The translations under genes were made by a program, and so were the position numbers. A stretch of 64,000 bases of DNA, from NCBI RefSeq assembly GCF_004348895.1, contig NZ_RRZK01000023.1, positions 62,001 through 126,000 on the forward strand, given 5' to 3'. This document shows, piece after piece, positions 37,138 to 45,081 of the stretch. Every line of letters begins with the position of its first letter. Positions within the stretch are counted from its first letter, which is position 1. The DNA is from Pseudomonas vancouverensis. GTDB taxonomy: Bacteria; Pseudomonadota; Gammaproteobacteria; Pseudomonadales; Pseudomonadaceae. The notes under the pieces were generated by a model. That model searched no databases and had not been told where the DNA came from. It saw nothing but the letters and a program-made list of their open reading frames with translations.

Positions 37138-37140
37138 ACA

Positions 37141-38811
37141 TCAGGTCTTGATCATTTCCCGCACTTTCGCCGTCAACAGGTCGAAGGTGAACGGCTTGGT
37201 GATCATCTGCATGCCCGGGTCGAGAAACCCGCCGCGCACCGCCGCATGTTCGGCGTAGCCGGTGATGAACAACACCCTCAGGTCAGGTCGGTATTGCCGA
37301 CCGATTTCCGCCAGTTGCCGGCCGTTCATGCCCGGCAGGCCGACGTCGCTGATCAGCAGATCGATGCGTTGCTCCGAATCGAGAATCGGCACCGCGCTGG
37401 CGCCGTCACAGGCCTCGACAAAGGCATAACCCAGCTCATTGAGCACGGTACTGACCAATACCCGTACGGCCGGGTCGTCTTCGACGATCAGCACTGTCTC
37501 GCCATTGCTGGCGAACGGTGACTGCTGGGTATCCTCGGACGTTTCCGAAGGCAGGTCACCGCCGAAGCGTGGCAGGAACAGGCTCACCGTAGTGCCGTTA
37601 CCGACTTCACTGTGAATGGCGACATGTCCGCCCGATTGCTTGCTGAAACCGTAGATCATCGACAATCCCAGCCCTGTGCCCTGGCCGATCGGCTTGGTCG
37701 TGAAGAAGGGGTCGAACGCACGGTTGATGGTGCTCTGCGACATGCCACAACCGGTATCGGTGACGCGCAGGACCACGTAATCACCGGCGTCGAGGTTGCT
37801 TTGCGTCTGGGTGTACTGTGCATCCAGATGCTGGTTGTGGGTGCTGACCACCAACCGGCCGCCGTCGGGCATGGCATCCCGGGCGTTGATCACCAGGTTA
37901 AGCAGGGCGCTTTCCAGTTGATTGGGGTCGGCTTCGGCCACCCAGAGATTGTCATTGAGTTGCATGTCCAGGCGGATGCTTTCATTGATGCTGCGTTGCA
38001 GCAACTCGCCCATCGACACCACCAGGGTGTTCATTTCCACAGGTTTGGAGTCCAGCGACTGGCGGCGGGAAAACGCCAGCAGACGGTGGGTCAGGCTCGC
38101 CGCACGATTAGCCGAGGTCACACCCAGATCGATCAGGCTGTCGAGGTCTTCGGTGCGCCCCCGGGCCAGGCGTCGGCGCAACAGCTCGAGGCTGCCGATA
38201 ATGCCGGTCAGCATGTTGTTGAAGTCATGGGCGATACCGCCGGTGAGCTGGCCGACCGCTTCCATTTTTTGTGACTGGCGCAACACTTCCTCGTTCTGCC
38301 GCAGCTGCGCGGTACGTTCTTCCACCTGCTGTTCGAGGGTTTCCAGCGTGCTCTGCAGACGCTGTTCGCTTTGGCTCAGGTCGATCAGGCGGTCCCTGGC
38401 TTCGTACTGGCGTCGACGCCCGCGCAAGGCGGTGGTGACCAGGCTGACCAGGGTCACCGGATGAAAGGGTCGTTCCAGAAAAGTCACGTTGCCCAGTTGC
38501 GGGCCGAGGCGGGACGCCGGGTTCTGTTCCGGACCGCCGTGGTGAGTCATCAATACGATCGGCAGGTCCGACCACGCCGGCTGCTGCTCGATCAGATGCA
38601 ACAGCGGATCGAGGTCACTGTTGAGCAATGCTTCCGAAGAAATCAGCAGCAGCCCCGCACCCTGTTCAAGCTCACTGCACATGCCCGGCAGGTCGCGACA
38701 GACCATGCCGTCGAAACCCGCTTCGTTGAGCATCATCAGGGCAATCTGGCTGTCGCGTCCCAGCGGCGCAAGAATGATTGCGCGCTCGGACGTCACTGGC
38801 ATCACCGTCAT
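37141..38811 (-). CDS. Hybrid histidine kinase with degenerate N-terminal receiver, coupled to the KaiC-like gene
   Basis: A 556-residue soluble kinase. Residues 8-130 have a receiver-like pattern, but the phospho-acceptor position reads LLLISSEAL (Ser59 region) and the Lys position is Arg (ERPFHP), so it is a pseudo-receiver. A coiled coil (140-180), HisKA with H195 (GIAHDFNNML), HATPase (CGMSQST, GTGLGLSMIYG) and a C-terminal receiver with D489 (LLISDVGLPGMNG) follow. Its ATG overlaps the kaiC-like stop as ATGA, so the two are translationally coupled. The pseudo-receiver may be the docking surface for the KaiC-like ATPase, by analogy with pseudo-receivers of cyanobacterial clock proteins; this is inference. 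Confidence 0.88.
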   Translation of the reverse strand: MTVMPVTSERAIILAPLGRDSQIALMMLNEAGFDGMVCRDLPGMCSELEQGAGLLLISSEALLNSDLDPLLHLIEQQPAWSDLPIVLMTHHGGPEQNPASRLGPQLGNVTFLERPFHPVTLVSLVTTALRGRRRQYEARDRLIDLSQSEQRLQSTLETLEQQVEERTAQLRQNEEVLRQSQKMEAVGQLTGGIAHDFNNMLTGIIGSLELLRRRLARGRTEDLDSLIDLGVTSANRAASLTHRLLAFSRRQSLDSKPVEMNTLVVSMGELLQRSINESIRLDMQLNDNLWVAEADPNQLESALLNLVINARDAMPDGGRLVVSTHNQHLDAQYTQTQSNLDAGDYVVLRVTDTGCGMSQSTINRAFDPFFTTKPIGQGTGLGLSMIYGFSKQSGGHVAIHSEVGNGTTVSLFLPRFGGDLPSETSEDTQQSPFASNGETVLIVEDDPAVRVLVSTVLNELGYAFVEACDGASAVPILDSEQRIDLLISDVGLPGMNGRQLAEIGRQYRPDLRVLFITGYAEHAAVRGGFLDPGMQMITKPFTFDLLTAKVREMIKT

Positions 38812-40310
38812 CGGACTTCGTCCGCGAGTAGCGGGCTGTCGGCACCCAGATAGGTGGGTACTCCGCGCAAGACACCCTGAAAGGCGTCCAGCGGCTCGCC
38901 GATGGTCATGCCTTGCGCACTGATGCGGTACTCACGGATGGTCGATTCATGGCTGCCAGTACGTTTCTTGATGATGGATATGGCCCGACGCACCTTGCCG
39001 AGCGCTTCGAAGTAGCGCAGCAGGATAACGGTGTCGGCCAGGTAAGTGATGTCGACCGGCGCCTGCATGTCGCCGACCAGACCATGCTGGGCAACGGTCA
39101 TGAAGGTCGCGGCGCCTTGTCGGTTGAGGTACAGCAGCAACTCGTGCATGTGCAGCACCAGCGCGTTCTCTTCCGGCATGGCGGCCTGATAACCGTTGAT
39201 GCTGTCGATGACTACTGTCTTGATGTCGCGCTGGTCGACGCAACGTCGCACCCGGTGGGAAAACTCGCCGGGCGACAACTCCGCCGCGTCGACCTGCTCG
39301 ATCAGCAGGTTGCCGGTGTCTTTCAGAGCTTGCAGATCGATGCCGATGTGCTTCATGCGGTCGAACAGCAAACCCAGCTCTTCATCGAAAATGAACAGCG
39401 CGGCGCGTTCACCGCGGGTGACGGCGGCGGCAGCGAAAACCATCGAGATCAGTGATTTGCCGGTTCCGGCGGGACCGAGAATCAAAGTGCTGGAGCCGGT
39501 CTCGATGCCTCCACCGAGCAGGGCGTCCATTTCCGCGATACCACTGGTCAACTGTTGGCGGGTGTAGATGCCGCGATGCTCGGCGGCCACCAGTCGGGGG
39601 AACACGTGCACGCCGTCGGCCATGATGGTGAAGTCATGAAAACCGCCACGGTATTTCTGGCCGCGATACTTCACCACGCGAATCCGCCGGCGCTCGGCGC
39701 CATAGTTCGGGGTCAATTCTTCCAGGCGTATCACCCCGTGGGCGACGCTGTGCACGGTCTTGTCCAGCGATTCGGTGGTCAGGTCGTCGAGCAGCAGCAC
39801 GGTGGCGTCGTACCGAACGAAGTAATGCTTGATCGCCAGGATCTGCCGGCGATAGCGCAGCGAACTCTGGGCCAGCAAGCGAATTTCGGACAGGCTGTCG
39901 AGCACCACACGGGTCGGCTTGATGCGCTCGACCACTTCGAAGATCTGCCGTGTGGCTTCGCCCAGTTCCAGGTCGGAGGAGTACAGCAGGGTCTGCTGTT
40001 GTTCGGCGTTGAGCAGGCTTTCCGGCGGCGTCAGCTCGAAGACATGGACGTTTTCGTCCATGTGCCAGCCATGGGACAACGCGCCCTGACGCAATTCGCG
40101 TTCGGTTTCCGACAGGGTGATGTACAACGAACGTTCACCGGCGCGGGCGCCCGCCAACAGGAACTGCAGGGCGACGGTGGTCTTGCCGGTGCCCGGTTCG
40201 CCCTCGAGCAGAAACACATGGCCGCGCGACAGGCCGCCGGCCAGGATGTCATCCAGGCCTTCAATACCCGTGGCGGCTTTGGTTTGGGTCAACTCGGTGG
40301 ATATAGACAA
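38808..40310 (-). CDS. KaiC-like double-domain ATPase
   Basis: A 500-residue protein of two RecA-like KaiC domains. CI has Walker A GEPGTGKT near residue 37 and the SETERELR segment; CII has GPAGTGKS near 277 and FDEELGLLFDRM. The C-terminal TVILLRYFEALGKVRRAI motif is KaiC-typical. By hand alignment the cyanobacterial phosphosites S431-T432 correspond here to Thr-Tyr, so canonical Ser/Thr cycling is doubtful. I chose a TTG start (40310) with AGAGGG six bases upstream; ATG at 40325 is the alternative. No kaiA or kaiB is nearby. It is coupled to the downstream kinase. Confidence 0.87.
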   Translation of the reverse strand: MSISTELTQTKAATGIEGLDDILAGGLSRGHVFLLEGEPGTGKTTVALQFLLAGARAGERSLYITLSETERELRQGALSHGWHMDENVHVFELTPPESLLNAEQQQTLLYSSDLELGEATRQIFEVVERIKPTRVVLDSLSEIRLLAQSSLRYRRQILAIKHYFVRYDATVLLLDDLTTESLDKTVHSVAHGVIRLEELTPNYGAERRRIRVVKYRGQKYRGGFHDFTIMADGVHVFPRLVAAEHRGIYTRQQLTSGIAEMDALLGGGIETGSSTLILGPAGTGKSLISMVFAAAAVTRGERAALFIFDEELGLLFDRMKHIGIDLQALKDTGNLLIEQVDAAELSPGEFSHRVRRCVDQRDIKTVVIDSINGYQAAMPEENALVLHMHELLLYLNRQGAATFMTVAQHGLVGDMQAPVDITYLADTVILLRYFEALGKVRRAISIIKKRTGSHESTIREYRISAQGMTIGEPLDAFQGVLRGVPTYLGADSPLLADEVR

Positions 40311-40425
40311 TGACTGCCCTCTCATTAACAGGGGGAACGGTGCAGCCCGGCGCATCAGGCATTATCGGGCTGCCTGTTCACTTGACCTTTGGTCGAGACG
40401 GCGGTTCAACGAAATGTGCGACGGA

Positions 40426-41481
40426 TCAAAGCCCCTGTTGCAACGCGGGATCATCGGGATTCATCTGTTCGAGCTGCGCCAACAGGACCTGAACGTTCTG
40501 CAACTGGCCGCTTTCTTTCCAGTAGTTGATCAACAGCACCCGGGCCTTGCGGTCATTGGGATGGCGCTGGACGATCTCCTGCAATTGCTTCTGTGCCGCT
40601 TCCAGCTCCTCTTCGTCGTGCAGGGTGGTGGCGAGGTCGTAGCGGTATTCCTTGTTGTCCGGCTCCAGCTCAACGGCCTTCGACAGGCCAAGCAGGGCAA
40701 ATTCACTTTGCCCGTGGTGCAGCAGCCAGAGCCCCAGGGCATGTTGCAGATAAGCCGAGTCGGGTTGCGCCTGCAGCTGTTTGGCCAGCAGTTGCCGGGC
40801 GGCGTCGCTTTGCCCGAGGCGGTCGAGCACGTCGATCTGCATCACCAGTGCCGGCAAGTTGGCCGGGTTGAGCCGCAGCGCACTGTCCAGCGCCTGTTGC
40901 GCCTCTTTCAGCTCGGCGTTGTGCAGATGCAGGCGGGCAAGCTGATATTGGTTCTCGGTGCTGTCCGGCTGGCTCTTGAGCACCTGCTCCCAGGCGTCAA
41001 CGGCCTGTTCCAGCGGGCCGAAGTACAAGCCCAGGTCATCCGGTGACAAGCCCAGCAGCGCGTTGACCGCAGCCAGGCGCACGCTTTGCTCGCCATCGTC
41101 GAGCATCGGGCCGAGCAACAGGCTGCGCTGGCCGTTGGGCACCAGGCCGCTGATGCTCTTGATGGCCGCGATGCGCACTTCGGGGGCTTCGTGTTGCAAG
41201 TCGGCGTCCGCCAGCTTCAGGGCCACGGAACTGGGGTAGTTGGGCAGCTCGGCGTGCAGCCAGACGCGCCGCTTGGGCGACAGGTCCGGGCGCGCCAATT
41301 GTTGATACAGCACCCGTGCCGCTCCCGGTTGGCCGGCGCGGGCGGCGTCCAACGCTTCGGTGAAGCCGCGCTTGATCGCTTCTGGCACCACTGGGGTAGT
41401 GCTGCGCAGCGCGAACCAGGCAAGGCCGATGACAATCAGGGCACAGAGGCCGATCAGCAGGTAGCGGCGGGGCTTTGGCAT
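40426..41481 (-). CDS. Membrane-anchored TPR/HEAT-like repeat protein
   Basis: A 351-residue protein with one N-terminal membrane segment (YLLIGLCALIVIGLAWFAL). A HEAT-like helical part (EVRIAAIKSISGLVP, QSVRLAAVNALLGL) spans about residues 90-150. Several tetratricopeptide repeats follow (ENQYQLARLHLHNAEL, PALVMQIDVLDRLGQ, AYLQHALGLWLLHHG, KEYRYDLATTLHDE). It probably scaffolds a periplasmic or membrane complex; the partner is unknown. Its ATG is 145 bp from the divergent FUSC start. Confidence 0.8.
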   Translation of the reverse strand: MPKPRRYLLIGLCALIVIGLAWFALRSTTPVVPEAIKRGFTEALDAARAGQPGAARVLYQQLARPDLSPKRRVWLHAELPNYPSSVALKLADADLQHEAPEVRIAAIKSISGLVPNGQRSLLLGPMLDDGEQSVRLAAVNALLGLSPDDLGLYFGPLEQAVDAWEQVLKSQPDSTENQYQLARLHLHNAELKEAQQALDSALRLNPANLPALVMQIDVLDRLGQSDAARQLLAKQLQAQPDSAYLQHALGLWLLHHGQSEFALLGLSKAVELEPDNKEYRYDLATTLHDEEELEAAQKQLQEIVQRHPNDRKARVLLINYWKESGQLQNVQVLLAQLEQMNPDDPALQQGL

Positions 41482-41626
41482 GCAGAATCCGAAAGTTTGC
41501 GAGCTATTGCAAAGCCGCAAGCTTCGGTCAGGCCGGGCGCTGAGTCAAACCCTGACGACGTTCGATAGGTTTGAAGATGTTTTCCTGCTGCGCGGCGCCC
41601 ATGAAAGCCGTCGAGCCGACGAAGCA

Positions 41627-43801
41627 ATGACTACGCTTGCTGGAAGTGATTCGACGAGTGCGCCCATGCAAGGCTTGTTGCAGTACTTCAAGGCGATACT
41701 AAACCCCGGTCCCGGGGTATTGCTGTTTGCCCTGAGAACCATCGCCGCCGGGCTGTTGACCCTTTACCTGGCCTTCCTGTTCGACCTCGAACAACCCAAG
41801 TGGTCGATCATGGCTGTGGTCATCATCAGCCAGCCGCTGGGTGGCATGGTGCTGGCGCGCAGTTTTGGCCAGGTGATCGGTACCAGCATGGGAGCGGTGG
41901 TCGCCGTGCTGACCATGGCGATTTTTCCCCAGGCGCCACTGCCGTTCATTATCACGCTGGCCTTGTGGCTGGCGCTGTGCACCGCCGGCGGCACGTTGCT
42001 GCGTTACACCAGTTCCCAGGCATTCGTACTTAGCGGCTACACGGCGGTGGTGATTGCGCTGCTGGCGATACCCGATCAGGACGGCACCTTCCTGCTGGCG
42101 GTGACCCGGGTCACCGAAACGTTGCTGGCAGTGGCCTGCGTCTGCGTGGTCAGCCTGCTCACCGCGCGGCCGGAGGCTGTGGCCCGGGATTACTTCACTA
42201 AAATCGATCAGATCACCAAGCTGCTCGCCACCCATGCCAGTGCAGTCATTCGTACCGAAGAGAGCGAAGCGCAATTCAATCAGCGGCAAATGCAGTTGCT
42301 GGGGCAGATCAGTGCATTGGAAGGTGTGCGCCGGCATTTGTATTTCGATGCACCACGCCTGCGCAGTGCCAACGCGCTGGTGCAGTTGCTGGGCAATCAG
42401 CTGGTGTTGCTGACGGCACGGCTCACGGCGTTGCGCCACCAGCGGTTGTTGCTGACCGAGCGTTGGGAGGGCGAACTGCCTGAAGAAGTCCAGCAATTGC
42501 GTGGCGAAGAGCTGGCTTTTCTCGACGAGTTGGCGCAACAGGGGCGTTCGCTGCCCAGTGAAAAGCGCCAGCATTTCGCCTTGCTGCAACAGCGTTTCGA
42601 TGCGCTGGCCTACAAAGCCGAGCAATTGACCGAATCGATGCCGGCGACGTTGCGCTCGCTGGCCTGGTCGCTGCGCTGGGAGCAGGCGCGAATGCTGGCG
42701 CAACTCGAGCAGATTCTCGAATTGAGCGACGCCATCCAGAGTGGCCGACCGGCCAGCAGCATGTTCCGCGGTCAGGAAAATCCGCTGCACCTGGACTACA
42801 CCCTGGCCACCATGAATGCCATCCGCGCGTTTTCAGCGCTGATGATCTGCGGGCTGATCTGGATCGAAACCGGTTGGGACGGCGCACGTGCCGGCATGGT
42901 CCTGGTGGGGATCCTCTGTTCGCTGATGTCGACCTTTCCACGGCCGTTGCTGGCCGTGCAAAGTTATGCGCGCGGCTTTGTCCTGGCGTTGCTGGCCTCG
43001 GCACTGCTGCAGTTCGCCTTTGTGCCGATGATCAGCAATTTCGAATTGCTAGCGCTGGTGCTTGCACCCTTGCTGTATGCCGTTGCAGTAGGGCTGGCCA
43101 GCCCGCCGACCACCGGCACTGGCATGGGCCTTGGGTTGACTACGTTTCTGCTGCTCGGCCCGATCAATACCGGTTTTGGTCAAAACAGCGCATCCCAGTG
43201 GTTCGAATTTGCCGGCGCGTACACCTGCGCCACGGTGCTGGCGCTGAGTGTCTACGCGTTGATTTTTCCGTTCCGGCCTGATCTGCGCATGCGCCGCCTG
43301 CACCGGGAAAACTGCGAGCAGGTGCATGCCTTGCTCCAGACCTCGGCCACCGATAAGCAGCAGTTTGCCTTCGAAAGCATCATGGTCGATCGCCTGACCA
43401 TGATGCTCGGGCTGCTGCCGGCCACTCAGGAAGAGCGTTCGCGCGAGCTGTTTCAGGTCAGCCTGGGCTGCATGGCCGTGGGCATCGCCCTCAATCAGCT
43501 GCGGCAGCAGGGGCAGAGTAACCGCTTGCTGCCTGCATCTGTACGCAGCCGTCTGTTTGCAGCGGTGGAGGACACCGGGCAACTGATTGCCGGGCGTTCC
43601 GGGATAACCCCTGACGAGCTGTTGCGTAACCTGCACACCTTGGGCGACGAGCTTGACGCCTTGCACTCAACAGTTCACGACGATCTATGGTCGGTGTTCC
43701 GCATGCGCGTGGCGTTGCTGCTGGTGGTGTCGTTCGTTGAGCGGCATCGGCGGTATCTTGAACCTGCACCTGACGAAGGAGTGCCTGTCCTTGCCCATTG
43801 A
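41627..43801 (+). CDS. FUSC-family inner-membrane exporter (AaeB-like)
   Basis: A 724-residue protein with two hydrophobic blocks of about five to six spans, near residues 25-180 and 400-570, separated and followed by cytoplasmic parts. This duplicated layout and the LAFLFDLEQPKWSIMAVVIISQPLGGMVLARS start are those of the FUSC/AaeB aromatic-acid efflux family. The ATG at 41627 has a weak site; Met14 (MQGLLQY) is an alternative. With the DUF1656 and HlyD genes that follow it forms a pump for small acids or fusaric-acid-like compounds; the substrate is unknown. Confidence 0.87.
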   Translation: MTTLAGSDSTSAPMQGLLQYFKAILNPGPGVLLFALRTIAAGLLTLYLAFLFDLEQPKWSIMAVVIISQPLGGMVLARSFGQVIGTSMGAVVAVLTMAIFPQAPLPFIITLALWLALCTAGGTLLRYTSSQAFVLSGYTAVVIALLAIPDQDGTFLLAVTRVTETLLAVACVCVVSLLTARPEAVARDYFTKIDQITKLLATHASAVIRTEESEAQFNQRQMQLLGQISALEGVRRHLYFDAPRLRSANALVQLLGNQLVLLTARLTALRHQRLLLTERWEGELPEEVQQLRGEELAFLDELAQQGRSLPSEKRQHFALLQQRFDALAYKAEQLTESMPATLRSLAWSLRWEQARMLAQLEQILELSDAIQSGRPASSMFRGQENPLHLDYTLATMNAIRAFSALMICGLIWIETGWDGARAGMVLVGILCSLMSTFPRPLLAVQSYARGFVLALLASALLQFAFVPMISNFELLALVLAPLLYAVAVGLASPPTTGTGMGLGLTTFLLLGPINTGFGQNSASQWFEFAGAYTCATVLALSVYALIFPFRPDLRMRRLHRENCEQVHALLQTSATDKQQFAFESIMVDRLTMMLGLLPATQEERSRELFQVSLGCMAVGIALNQLRQQGQSNRLLPASVRSRLFAAVEDTGQLIAGRSGITPDELLRNLHTLGDELDALHSTVHDDLWSVFRMRVALLLVVSFVERHRRYLEPAPDEGVPVLAH

Positions 43802-43991
43802 TCTGGAAATAGGCGGCGCCTATCTGCCACCGATCGCCCAGGCGTTGCTGCTGGGGTTGCCGATTTTTCTGTTGCTCGACTGGTGTTTGCGGCGCCTGGG
43901 GGTGTTGCGCTTTGTCTGGCACGAGGCGTTGTTCGAAGGCGCGCTGTACGTCTGCGTCTGCGCAACGCTGGTTCTGGTCATGGGAGCTTGA
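43791..43991 (+). CDS. DUF1656 small membrane protein of the FUSC pump
   Basis: A 66-residue protein with two hydrophobic segments and the DUF1656 pattern (PIDLEIGGAYLPPI, then LRFVWHEALFEGALYV). It starts at a TTG nine bases after AAGGAG and overlaps the FUSC gene by eleven bases. The family is almost always encoded between FUSC and HlyD genes (AaeX-like) and is thought to be a small accessory subunit. Confidence 0.85.
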   Translation: MPIDLEIGGAYLPPIAQALLLGLPIFLLLDWCLRRLGVLRFVWHEALFEGALYVCVCATLVLVMGA

Positions 43992-43995
43992 TGCC

Positions 43996-44955
43996 TTGAA
44001 GAACATTCTTTCCCGTCTGTCGACAGTCGCCGTGGTGCTGTTGGCCTTGATCCTCGGCTGGTTTGCCTGGGAGCATTACACCCGCGCACCCTGGACCCGC
44101 GATGCGCGGGTGCGGGCCGATGTGGTGACCTTGTCCGCCGACGTGTCGGGGCGCATCGTCAGCCTGAGCGTGCAGGACAATCAGCATGTCAACAAAGGCC
44201 AGGCGCTGCTGCAAATCGACCCGGCGCGCTACACCCTGGCGGTGGAACATGCAAAACGGGCGGTGGAGGTGGCCAAGGCCTCGCTGGGCCAGGCCCAGGC
44301 AACCATCACCGCCAGCGAAGCCTTGCTCAAGCAGCGCGAGAGTGAAGAACACCGGCGGCGCACGCTCAAGGATCGTTCGGCGATTTCCGGCGAAGAGTGG
44401 GAAAAAGCCAACACCGATGTGTCGGTGGCCCAGGCCGACCTGCTGCGCAATCAGGCCAATCTGGTGCTGGCCCAGGCCAACGTGCAACTGGCGGTCGCCG
44501 CCTTGACCCAGTCCGAACTGGACTTGCAACGCACCCAGGTCGTCTCGCCGGTCACCGGTTACGTCACCAATCTGCTCACCCGCGAAGGCGACTATGCCAC
44601 CGCGGGTGGACCGCTGCTGGCGCTGGTGGACAGCGACTCGTTCTACGTCAGCGGTTACTTCGAGGAAACCAAGTTGCCGCGCATTGCCGAAGGCGACCGG
44701 GTTGATATCGAGTTGATGAGCGGCGAGCGTTTCGGCGGCAAGGTACAAAGCATCGCGTTCGCCATCGCCGACCGGGAAAACCTGCCGGGCGGGCGCCTGT
44801 TGGCCAGCATCAACCCCAGTTACACCTGGGTGAAACTGGCGCAGCGGGTACCGGTGCGGATCGAGATCGACGCCGATTATGCTGCCAAGGACAAGTTGCG
44901 GGCGGGGACGACGGCTACCGTGACCGTTGAAGAAAACCGCAAAACAGAAAAATAA
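43996..44955 (+). CDS. HlyD-family periplasmic adaptor (AaeA/EmrA-like)
   Basis: A 319-residue membrane-fusion protein: an N-terminal anchor (TVAVVLLALILGWFAW), a barrel-sandwich lipoyl half (ADVVTLSADVSGRIVSLSVQDNQHVNKGQALLQID), an alpha-helical hairpin (about residues 80-150), then the second lipoyl half with LDLQRTQVVSPVTGYV and the beta-barrel. It starts at a TTG with GGGAG upstream, four bases after the DUF1656 stop. It should link the FUSC protein to an outer-membrane channel; the nearby oprN product is one candidate, though it belongs to mexEF. Confidence 0.88.
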   Translation: MKNILSRLSTVAVVLLALILGWFAWEHYTRAPWTRDARVRADVVTLSADVSGRIVSLSVQDNQHVNKGQALLQIDPARYTLAVEHAKRAVEVAKASLGQAQATITASEALLKQRESEEHRRRTLKDRSAISGEEWEKANTDVSVAQADLLRNQANLVLAQANVQLAVAALTQSELDLQRTQVVSPVTGYVTNLLTREGDYATAGGPLLALVDSDSFYVSGYFEETKLPRIAEGDRVDIELMSGERFGGKVQSIAFAIADRENLPGGRLLASINPSYTWVKLAQRVPVRIEIDADYAAKDKLRAGTTATVTVEENRKTEK

Positions 44956-45002
44956 AAGGTTGGTAGGCGCTCGCTCTACGGGGGGATTTTAAAAGCAAAA
45001 AA

Positions 45003-45031
45003 AGCCCTGCGACCGAATGAGACGCAGGGCT
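45003..45031. terminator. Bidirectional terminator between the HlyD gene and oprN
   Basis: AGCCCTGCG (45003-45011) pairs perfectly with CGCAGGGCT (45023-45031). A run of A on the left serves the minus-strand oprN transcript; the plus-strand side has only TAAAG, so it is strongest for the oprN operon. Confidence 0.75.
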
Positions 45032-45081
45032 AAAGAATTGGTTGGTTGCGGCCAACCAAAGGAGCTCTTGGGTAAACCGTA

